Assembly: GCA_002887195.1 (NCBI GenBank)
Contig: PJAB01000449.1
Span: 1-26,516, forward strand
DNA length: 26,516 nt
Origin: Chrysochromulina parva
Taxonomy: Eukaryota > Haptophyta > Prymnesiales > Chrysochromulinaceae
Reading direction: 5' to 3'
In this document: piece after piece, positions 1 to 8,238 of the stretch
How the letters are laid out: each line of letters starts with the position of its first letter
Position numbering within the stretch: the stretch's first letter is position 1
Made by a program: the position numbers and the translations under genes
Notes under the pieces: model-generated
What the model was told of the DNA's origin: nothing
The model's database searches: none
The model's input: the letters and a program-made list of their open reading frames with translations, nothing else

Positions 1-428
1 GCCCCCCCCCGGGGGGGGGGGGGGGGGGGTGGCGCGGGCGGGGCGTTCCGGCGGCGGTGAGGTGGGAAGTAGGATGCCCGCGCGCTCGCGTGTCGCGAGC
101 CTCCGCAAGCATCGTGACCGTCGTGTAGTGGGCGAGGGATAGGTCGACGACGTCGTGGACTCGGAGACCGAATTTTCGCGCCCCCGGGCCCCGCGCGGCA
201 TTAAGCCTTAACCCGCGGCGGGTGTCGTAGAATAAAAGCGCAAGCTCGTAACCGCGCACGACCGGAAGCCGGGCGCGCGGACAGCTTTACTGTGAAGTCG
301 CACAATGGAACGTGGAACGGCGTCTGGGCCATGTGACAAGACCATCATGTATAGACCAGGGCAAGGCATACGGACAGGGGTGGGTCCATGGACATGGGCA
401 TGGACATGGGCTCCAGTATACACATATG
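1..428. other. Gene-free left edge with G-run
   Basis: The window opens with a C-run followed by a run of about 19 G, then GC-rich sequence with no convincing coding region. It lies downstream of the minus-strand kinase that ends at 429, so part is probably its 3' UTR. A short direct repeat (GGACATGGGCAT type) lies around 378-410. An AATAAA on the plus strand near 231 could end a plus-strand gene lying to the left, but nothing else supports that. Confidence 0.5.
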
Positions 429-3400
429 TCAGATGGTGGACACGCAGCGGTACATGGACTCCAGGTACTCCTCTTCGATGGCCGTGGGCGACACAAAGTC
501 CCACGTGTGCACCATGTCCTCGTCCGAATCCGCATTCTGCTTCAAGTCCGCATCGTGCATGGTCTGGGCGGTCCGCAGCGCGAGCAGCTCCTTGTCCTTC
601 TTACGCTTCGGGACGCCCTTCACACCTTTGAGCGGGGAGGGGAGGGTACATGATGGGACGATATCCCAGTCGATGCCCTTAAAGTACGGGTGCCGCTTGA
701 TCTCGTCGGGGCCCGCCGAGCCGCAGCCGAGGCGACTGTGCCAGTCCTGAGTAAGCAGCTTTTCGCAAAAGTCCTGGCACTCATAGGACGGAAAGTTGCC
801 CGGCCGGTAGGTCGGCCTGGACTGATCTCGATTTGAGAAGGGGAGCGCGCCGTTGAGGAACTCGTACAGCAACACCCCCACCGTGTACCAGTCGACGGAA
901 GTGCCGTACGCCTCACGGTTCTTGCGAGCCCAGCGCACCTCGGGGGCCATGTAGCAGTCTGTGCCCACGCGCGAGGTGCGCCGCGGCCGGTCGCCTGTCC
1001 AGCGCACGGCGAGGCCCATGTCAATCAAGCGTACATGGCCCGCTTCATCGACGAGCAGATTCTCGGGCTTGAGATCGCGGTACAGGATCTTTTGTGAGTG
1101 CATGTAGCAGAACACCTCGACCGTCTCCATGATGACCCAGCGTGCTTGGTCCGCCGTGAGCCGGCGCGGTGTGAGTACAAACTCGGACAAGTCGCCAGAG
1201 GGGACGAGGTCCATCACGAGACACAAGAACTCGGGGTTCTGGAAGGCGTATCGGAGATTGACCAGGAACGGATGCTGCATCGCGGAGAGAAGGTTTGCCT
1301 CCATCGCGATCTTCTTGCGCCATGATTGGCCGAGGGCTTGCTTCATCGACTCCTTCTTCATCACCTTCATCGCGTAGCGCACGCCGCAGTCGCGCTTGAT
1401 CACCTCGATCACCTGGCCGAAGCCGCCCTCGCCAAGGACGCGGATCACCTGAAACTGCTCCAGCTTGGGCACGATCCCCTCCTTCGCCTTCATCGCGACG
1501 ATGTAGTTATAGTGCTCCGAGCCAAGGAACCTCGCGTACCTGCGATGGTCATCAGTGGCACTCAGAGGTCATACGTAGCCATAAGTGGCCATCAGTGCCA
1601 ATCAGCGGCCATCAGCTTACCAATGACTCTCAATGTACGCAGCCGCCAAGGTCGCCATCTCGCCAAACATGCGACGCGCCTGCGCGTTCATGATCGTGCC
1701 CGCCTTGAGCGCCGCAATCTGATGGGCGAGCTCCTCGCGCATCCGCTGCGGCAGGTAGGGCAGGTAGAGCGGCGCCGTCGTGTCCCAGACATGTTTATCC
1801 GCGATGAGTTTCGCCTCCTTGATCAGAACGTGCGCGTCGGGTAACTTGCGGAACTCAATCTCGCGCACCACGAGATCGAACGAGCCGAGCGCCACGTTGA
1901 TCGGATGATCGGCCTCGTCGTGGGTCACATTGCCTCGTGCCACGTCCTCTTGCACCGAGAGCAGGTACTTGCGCAGCAGCCCGTTGAACGCCTTGCTTTC
2001 GAAGATTTGCTGGACAGGCACGCGGATTGCGGACGTCGTGACCGTCGGCGCTTTGGACTCGGCCGCAGCCTGAGTCAGCTGATAGAGGCGCTCCGCCTGG
2101 TAGGCGGCGATGAAGCAGAAGAAGCGGCCCGGCAGCCCGGGCGACGACTGGAAGAGCTCCTCCAGGTACTGTCCCTCGAGGCACACGAGGAGCGTGTCCT
2201 CATCCGCGGCGATCGATGCGGTGGCGATCCCGGATTTGAGGAGGGAGGTTTCGCCGAACATGTCGCCTGCGCGCCGAAGGCCTACCATGACGGCCTGCGC
2301 CGTGTCCTTGATCTGCAGCTCGACACGCACGGAGCCCTTGATGATCTGGAAGAGCGCCGCCGTCGGCTGCCCCTCCCTCAAGACGTACTCACCCTTTTTA
2401 TACGAGCGCTGCTTGGCACCGGCGAGGAAGTGGACCCAATCGTCTTCGGTGAGCGAGAAGTCGATGGCGCGATGATTCTGCGCCCTGGCCTCTTGCAGCA
2501 CCATGGGCTCAAACATCTCGTCGAACTCGTCAAGCGCCGCGGAGCCCGACGCCGCCGCGCCGTGGGTCGCATCCTTGGAGATCTCCGCCGCCAGGGCTTG
2601 GATCCGCGCCGCCTCGAGCACGAGCATCGCCTCCTCGATCCCGTGGTCGATGGTCACCTCATACGAGGAGCCTTTGAGTTGCACATGGACCGTGTTGTGC
2701 ATGGCATCATGCCGCAGCAGCCCGGCAATGTCCTTGCACTCGATGACGAACTGCTTGTGGAAAGCGAACACTTTGATATCGAAGCACAGGTGTTTCGCGA
2801 AAAGGAACATGTCACCTACGTTCGCTTGCGACTCGAGGACTCCTTTGTTCTCGGCGCGCACCGAGCACTGATAGTACGACATGAGCTTCTCGTCCGCGAG
2901 GAGACCGAACTGCACGCGCGTCTTCGAGATCTCCGCCGCAGGCAGCAGCTGCTGCGACGTTTGCCCCTTGCCCTGCGCCGACGTCGAGTCGCTGGTCACC
3001 TGCGCGCGCAGCTTGCCGGAGAGCTCCGAAATGCGCTCAGCGAGCGCGATGGCCATCGCCTTGAAGAGCCGACCCGACTGGCCGGGGTCAGCCTTGAGTT
3101 GCGCGATCAGCTGCGTCTGCAGCACCTCGACGCATACCACCGGCCCATCAGCCACGGCTGACACTGTGGACTCGTGGCCCAGCAGCAGCGCAAGCTCGCC
3201 AAGCACGTCACCCGGTCCACGGGTGGCCAGATGGCTCTCGTGGCCCGTTTCTGATTTCAGCATGAGCTTGACATAGCCCGTCCTGATGTAGAAGGCTGAC
3301 TCCGACACCTGACCCTGCCAGATGAAGGTCTCTCCGTCCACCAGGTGGCGCTCCTTGCCCTGATCAATGAAGAGCTGCTCGATGACCTTGGAGCTCTTCG

Positions 3401-3479
3401 ATCTCTTGAGCCTCCGCGTGCCGCCGCTCGCGCGCGTCGCATCGAGACCACCCTCCTGCCTCGATCCTGCGCAGCCCAT
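429..3479 (-). CDS. cNMP-binding/GRAM/RGS AGC-family protein kinase (GRK/PKG-like)
   Basis: Predicted Ser/Thr kinase of 989 aa from two exons: 3479-1621 and 1539-429, joined at Trp620 (TG|G, phase 2). The start is the ATG of MGCAGS, a classic N-myristoylation/palmitoylation signal, so membrane anchoring is likely. An in-frame ATG at 3590 is possible but has a weaker context. Domains by eye: cyclic-nucleotide-binding fold ~35-150 (GELALL), GRAM ~190-295, second cNMP fold ~340-465 (FGETSLL), RGS-like ~490-635 (ends WYARFLGSEHY), AGC kinase ~649-910. The kinase has GEGGFG 656-661, Lys678, YRDLKPEN from 773, DMG 793-795 in place of DFG, and APE 818-820. The AGC tail holds WDFVSP. The RGS-kinase order resembles GPCR kinases; two cNMP folds before an AGC kinase resemble PKG. 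Both cNMP folds lack the phosphate-binding Arg, so cAMP/cGMP control is uncertain. The spliced junction restores the RGS ending, which supports the intron. Confidence 0.85.
1540..1620 (-). repeat. Intron of RGS kinase, filled with 10-bp repeats
   Basis: An 81-bp intron with donor TG|GTAAGC at 1620 and acceptor CGCAG ending at 1540. The interior is almost entirely a degenerate 10-bp tandem repeat (plus-strand units such as CATCAGTGGC and CAATCAGCGG). Removing it turns a TGG-TAA stop into TGG-TAC and continues the RGS domain into the kinase. Confidence 0.88.
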
Positions 3480-3970
3480 CGCGATGGTCCTAACTAAGGA
3501 ACCACGAATTGGAAAAAGCTCGCCAAGTGCGGCATCGCAAAAGCCCGCAAACGCCCGCGCCGGCGCTGATCCGCAACGGCGCTTTGACATTGGAATACAA
3601 TGTAGACGGGTTTTATGAAACGGCCCCACACGCCCTCACGCTCCCTCGTTCGACTCTCATGTGCATGCAGCTCAGTGTCCCGATACAGCCCTTTGTGATT
3701 ACCCAAATGCCGGCGCCGGTGCCCGATCCCTCGATCGCATACAACCCAAACCGGCGCCGGTGCATCCTTTCCGCGCCATGAAGTATCTCAGAGGGGGCGG
3801 TGGGCGCGAGCGGAAAGACAAGTTCTCGAGCGTACGCCCTCACATTCTCATTGAAGGAGGTATGAAGGAGGAGCCCTTGTTCGGCACGCACGCTAAGCCG
3901 CTCCTGGAAAGGTCCCGATGCGGCGTACGCGCTCATCATGGCGCTCAATGCGAAGTGAGCCCCAGCGCTC
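3480..3970. promoter_or_regulatory. Intergenic region upstream of RGS kinase
   Basis: This is 491 bp between two minus-strand genes. It should hold the 3' end of the repeat-domain gene and the promoter/5' UTR of the kinase. Two identical 10-bp palindromes CCGGCGCCGG lie at 3710-3719 and 3751-3760, about 230-280 bp upstream of the kinase start. No TATA box or additional gene was recognised. Confidence 0.4.
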
Positions 3971-6900
3971 TCATGCAAGGTGGATGGCGAGCGCCGCAGA
4001 GAAGCCTTCGCGCACGAAGGTGCTCGCCGGCTCGTTGAAGTCCACCACTTCGCCATCCACTTTTACCGAGCCCACAGCGCTCTTGCCGGGCACAGCGCTC
4101 TTGTGGGCCTTGACTGCTGCCTCCACAATCTTCTTGAGAGGGCTGGTGAGCCATTTCGGATTGAGCTTGGTCTCAGATGCACTCAGCAGCTCATCACCCC
4201 TCCATAGCTCGATGATGAAGTGCGGCACGTCCGCTGGAGGTGCGTCCGCACCCTCGAGCATCACCAGCACATCCACTGGCGTCCCATCCTTGTCCACATA
4301 CACGGACGCCTTGAGGGTCTCGTCAATCTTCTCGCCGTTGATGGTGACAGTACTCCAACGCTCCTTCTTTTTGCCGATCGCCTCGAGCGCCGGCTTGATG
4401 AGACCCTCGGCCAGTGACTTGCCCAGCCAGAAGGAGTTGAGCGAAGTCTCCATCTCCGTTAGGCGGGAGCCATCGGCCCCCGCGATGTGGATGACGAAAT
4501 GGCCGACAGGCCCGCTCGACAATACGTGGGCAAGCCCGTGGGCCATGGAACCAAGCCCGTGGGAGAGTCCGTGTGCCACAGAGCCCACCCCGTGACTGAG
4601 GCCGTGGCCCACAGAGTGCCCAAGCCGGCTCGCGCCCTCCATCATCTTCTGGATCATCGGGTCCTTGTGGTTGAGCTTGATGTCGATCTCGACCGGTGAG
4701 CCGTCGTCATGCATGAAGTTAGTCGCGGGCTTCGTCGCGTCCACCTCGCCTAAAGGTCCCCCGACGCTTCCAACGAGCACCGCGACGACCGCGGCGTGGT
4801 GTATCTTGTTCGCCTTGAGCGCGGGGTGGATGAGCGCCGCAAGCAACGACTTGCCCTTGAGCCATTTCAGCGTGGGGCGCGTCTGGCTGGCCACCACAGC
4901 CTCGCCGTCCAGCGAGATCTGGACAATGAAGTCGCACGGCGCGAGACTCGGGTCATTGACCGCAGACGAGAGCGCCTTCGGCTTGAGCTCTCGCTCGGTA
5001 GGCTTGAGATGCACGACCACCCGCGCAGGCATCCCCACCGTCTTCGACGCCCGGTCCGCCACCTTGCCCGCGAAGATGTCGGCCACCTCGTCGCCGTCGA
5101 CAGTCACCGACGCCCAGCCTACATCGGTAAGCTGCTCCGCTCGGAGCACGGGCTCAACGAGCGACTTGCCGAGCGACTTCTGCAGCCAGCGCGCGTTGAG
5201 CTGTGCCTCCACAGCTGTGATTAGCACCCCGTTCGAGTCGACGATGTCGATGATGAATTTGGGCGCGTGGTCGATGATGGCCCTCTCCGGCAGTATGCAC
5301 TTGACGAAGACTTCGTGGGTGCCTGCTTTGGCGTACATGGACGTGATCGCGTGGGTGTCCACGTCGAGCCCATTGATCTGCACCGACATGTTCTTCGTGT
5401 TGATCGTGAGGGTGGGGTGCGCCTTGACGAAGGCCTTCACCGCCGGCTCGATGACGGACACACCTAGCGAGTTCGTCATCCATTTTCCGACCACCTCGCT
5501 CGTTAGCTGGTCCATGGCGTTGGTGCTCGTCGACCCGTGGTGGAAGGAGACGGTGAACTTGCTCGCCTTCTCCGCCGCATAGGCGCCCGCAGGCAGGAGC
5601 ACCTCGACGTGCGTCACGACGGGGTCGCCCTTATTCCCCACTGGCAAGCCGTTGACGTACTTGATGCCATCGACGACGGGCGCGATGAACTGGAGCGTTT
5701 CGGCGTGCACCACCCTCCGATGGTCCATCTCTTGCCCATCCACCTTGATGCTGAGCTGAGGCGGTTGGCTGGGGAAGACGACGTTCAGATGCTTGAGCGC
5801 CGGCTCGATCAAGCCGGAGAGCAGCGGCTTCTTGAGGAGCGATTGCGAGAGCACTGTCTGGAACGAGGAGAGCACCTCTCCGTTGCGCATCACGATGTCG
5901 ATGGTGAACGACTTGGGCTCCGAGGACTTGTCCAGCTTGATCTCCACGTTGATGTCGTGCCCCTGCTCCTCAAACTTTTGGACGTACTTGTGGCAGTCGA
6001 GCTCCGCCGAGCCGATGTTCTGGCCGTTGATTGAGATCGCTTTGACCTTGGCCTTGGCCATGTCGGCCGCCTCGAGCGCCGGGTAGACGATCGCTGTGCT
6101 GAACGGCCGGTGCATCCAGGCAGTCCCCGCAGGAGCGAGGGCGGCGAACCAAGAGCTCGACATATCCGGGATGGGCACTGACATTTTGTAGAGCGGCGCA
6201 TCGCCATCCCTGTGCGTCACTATCGAGATAAGGAATTGCTTGGGCTTGGCCTTGGGGTCGTCAATGAGGACGATGTCGACCAACGTCGTCTCCTCAGCGC
6301 TGCCCACAACCTCGGAAAGCTTCGCCTTCAGGTCGGCGGGCGCACCGTTGACTCGGTACTGGCCGATGGCCGAGCTCTTGACGTTGAAAGAATCGAGCGC
6401 CGGGGTGATCAAGTCCTTTCCGAGCACGCCCTTCAACTGCTTCTCCCCAAGCTCCGTCGAGAGTGCTTTGAGGATCTCCCCGGCGGCATCCAGGATGCGT
6501 ACTTCAAAGCGGCTCGGGCCGGACCCTGCACCTGTGCTCTCCCCCTTGGCCCCCTTTTTAGGCGACTTCTCTCCCTTTTTGGCGACCTTTTTGCCCTTTT
6601 CCCTCTTCGCCGGCGTGCCCTCCCCGCTCTCCTCGTCAGCAGCTCCCTCAGCAGCTCCCTTCTTAGCCTTGGCCCCCTTCTTCTCCTTGCTACCCTTCTT
6701 CGCGGGCGTCTTCTTGCCCTTGCCGCCCTTTTCGGAGCGCATCGTGTCAGCGCCATTCGCGACCGCCTCTTCGGCCGCATCGGCACCAGTTGCTGCATCC
6801 CCTGCTGGTGTGCCCGCCGGCTCCTCATCCAGCGCCGCCTCAGCAGCCGCCGCTTTGTGAGACGCGACAGACCGCGGCGTGAAGAAGATTTCGCCATCCT

Positions 6901-7924
6901 CGTCATCAACGGCGATCACCTGAGGGGGCGCCGGCATCGTGAGCTTCAACGGCATCCCCAAAGAGCCCGCTTTGAGCCCCTGTTGCGCCGCCATCGTACG
7001 CGGCGTGAAGATGGGTGCCGCGTCCTCACGCGCGCCGTCCTGGGCTCCGTCCGCTGGGAGGGCGAGCCGTAACTGCAAGACACGCGCGCTCATCGGGGCC
7101 TGCGCAGCAAGCGAGCGCGGCGTGAAGAGCGGCTCGCCCGTCCCGCCGGCGGGCTCGGGCTCCTGGCGCGGCGTGAAGAACGGCATATCCTCCGTATCAT
7201 TCTGCTGCCACTGTTGGAATTTGATGGCCGTCGCTTCTTGACGACTCGTGAATAGCGGCTCGGGGGCCTCGCCCGCGGGCGGAGGAGGAGGGAGGGCAGA
7301 GCTGGCAGCGGCCAAGGCTCGAGGCGTGAAGATGGGCCCATCATCCCCGAACTGGGCCAGAGCTGGGCCACCTGGCGTGGGGATGGTTTTCGAGCCCGGG
7401 GGAGCAATCGAGAGCGTAGGTACTTGGACCTTGAAGCCTCCGTTCCCGTAGGACGGCGTGGTCGGCGAGCCGGGTGACTGGGGCGAGTCGAGCTCGGTCT
7501 CTACGGGTGGCGGCGGCGGCGGCATGGCCTCAAACTCGTCAGCCTGGGGCGGCGGCGGCGGCGCCTCCTCCTCCGCTTCTTCGAATTCCTCTGGTGGCGG
7601 TGGTGGAGGTGTCGAGAAGTCCTCAACACTGCCTCGGTGCGAGCGAGGCGTCATCGAGACCGACACCTTGTCGATCTTCTCAGCTTCAAAATCGAAGCCG
7701 CGATGAATCGCGTGGCGCTCCGGCGTGCGCACCTCCGATAGCGCCGCCTGCACCTTCTTGAGAGTGAAAGCGCGAAGCTGGAGAGGGGCGAGCGCCGCTG
7801 CGAGATCCTCCTCTGGGAGAGCTTGTAGCGCCCTGACCGTCGGTGCGACCGATAGGATGGCGTCTAAGAGACCCGGAATATTGCCTAGCCCAGACTGCTC
7901 CAGCGTTGTGCCGATGTCTTCCAT
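3971..7924 (-). CDS. Large modular protein: FTPR motifs, Lys-rich linker, eight ~105-aa repeats
   Basis: Single-exon 1317-aa protein of unrecognised family. The start is the ATG at 7924 (GCCATGG, strong context); an in-frame GTG 27 nt upstream was not used. Residues 1-65 are helical and SAM-like in pattern. Residues 105-145 contain three proline runs amid acidic stretches. Six [IFL]FT[PS]R motifs follow at about 198, 225, 249, 266, 305 and 347, each after an acidic/proline segment, with a related SMTPR near 90; the TP dipeptides suggest proline-directed phosphorylation. Residues 396-470 are Lys/Gly/Ala-rich. From ~472 to the end come about eight diverged repeats with consensus F.I.I...G.........L...WL.KSL...LIEPALKA followed by V.I.G. 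The sixth copy carries three 11-residue His/Gly repeats. No catalytic motif or membrane span is evident. A scaffold or cytoskeletal role is a guess. Confidence 0.85.
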   Translation of the reverse strand: MEDIGTTLEQSGLGNIPGLLDAILSVAPTVRALQALPEEDLAAALAPLQLRAFTLKKVQAALSEVRTPERHAIHRGFDFEAEKIDKVSVSMTPRSHRGSVEDFSTPPPPPPEEFEEAEEEAPPPPPQADEFEAMPPPPPPVETELDSPQSPGSPTTPSYGNGGFKVQVPTLSIAPPGSKTIPTPGGPALAQFGDDGPIFTPRALAAASSALPPPPPAGEAPEPLFTSRQEATAIKFQQWQQNDTEDMPFFTPRQEPEPAGGTGEPLFTPRSLAAQAPMSARVLQLRLALPADGAQDGAREDAAPIFTPRTMAAQQGLKAGSLGMPLKLTMPAPPQVIAVDDEDGEIFFTPRSVASHKAAAAEAALDEEPAGTPAGDAATGADAAEEAVANGADTMRSEKGGKGKKTPAKKGSKEKKGAKAKKGAAEGAADEESGEGTPAKREKGKKVAKKGEKSPKKGAKGESTGAGSGPSRFEVRILDAAGEILKALSTELGEKQLKGVLGKDLITPALDSFNVKSSAIGQYRVNGAPADLKAKLSEVVGSAEETTLVDIVLIDDPKAKPKQFLISIVTHRDGDAPLYKMSVPIPDMSSSWFAALAPAGTAWMHRPFSTAIVYPALEAADMAKAKVKAISINGQNIGSAELDCHKYVQKFEEQGHDINVEIKLDKSSEPKSFTIDIVMRNGEVLSSFQTVLSQSLLKKPLLSGLIEPALKHLNVVFPSQPPQLSIKVDGQEMDHRRVVHAETLQFIAPVVDGIKYVNGLPVGNKGDPVVTHVEVLLPAGAYAAEKASKFTVSFHHGSTSTNAMDQLTSEVVGKWMTNSLGVSVIEPAVKAFVKAHPTLTINTKNMSVQINGLDVDTHAITSMYAKAGTHEVFVKCILPERAIIDHAPKFIIDIVDSNGVLITAVEAQLNARWLQKSLGKSLVEPVLRAEQLTDVGWASVTVDGDEVADIFAGKVADRASKTVGMPARVVVHLKPTERELKPKALSSAVNDPSLAPCDFIVQISLDGEAVVASQTRPTLKWLKGKSLLAALIHPALKANKIHHAAVVAVLVGSVGGPLGEVDATKPATNFMHDDGSPVEIDIKLNHKDPMIQKMMEGASRLGHSVGHGLSHGVGSVAHGLSHGLGSMAHGLAHVLSSGPVGHFVIHIAGADGSRLTEMETSLNSFWLGKSLAEGLIKPALEAIGKKKERWSTVTINGEKIDETLKASVYVDKDGTPVDVLVMLEGADAPPADVPHFIIELWRGDELLSASETKLNPKWLTSPLKKIVEAAVKAHKSAVPGKSAVGSVKVDGEVVDFNEPASTFVREGFSAALAIHLA
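4517..4615 (-). repeat. Three 33-bp units encoding 11-residue His/Gly repeats
   Basis: Three consecutive 11-codon units encode SVGHGLSHGVG, SVAHGLSHGLG and SMAHGLAHVLS inside the sixth large repeat of the modular protein. Eleven residues equal about three helical turns, so an amphipathic helix with a His face is plausible. Confidence 0.8.
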
Positions 7925-8238
7925 GGCCCCCCGCTCGGCAATCACAGGCACGCGTCCAGTGTGCAGATCGCTGCGCCTCTATCCCCCGCGCGCCGACGGT
8001 AGACCTGTGATTTGGAGATTTTGGAAGTCTTCCAAATCGGACAAGTCTCGAAACCACCGACACCGTGCCTCTGCACCGGCGACCGGGGACGAGCACACAT
8101 TTTGTACAACCTAAATATTTGGCAGACTCAACATAAAACGCGGCGTACGGCTGCCGTGTCTCCCTCGCGTCTTCAACTTCATACCTCAGTGATTCCTCAG
8201 CCAATCTCGGGTGAGTCGCTCGGTGCTCAGTGCGGCGC
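7925..8238. promoter_or_regulatory. Intergenic region between ABC transporter and repeat-domain gene
   Basis: This is 314 bp expected to contain the ABC gene 3' UTR and the promoter/5' UTR of the modular protein gene. It is less GC-rich around 8100-8140 (CCTAAATATTTGG, ACATAAAAC). No clear TATA box, polyadenylation hexamer on the minus strand, or RNA gene was seen. Confidence 0.35.

Noticed and set aside
208..504. Small minus-strand ORFs at the left edge
   Set aside because: They overlap the kinase 3' end or low-complexity sequence and have no recognisable features.
1905..3161. 418-codon plus-strand ORF opposite the RGS kinase
   Set aside because: It lies antisense to a well-supported kinase exon, has no recognisable domain, and is a by-product of GC-rich codon usage.
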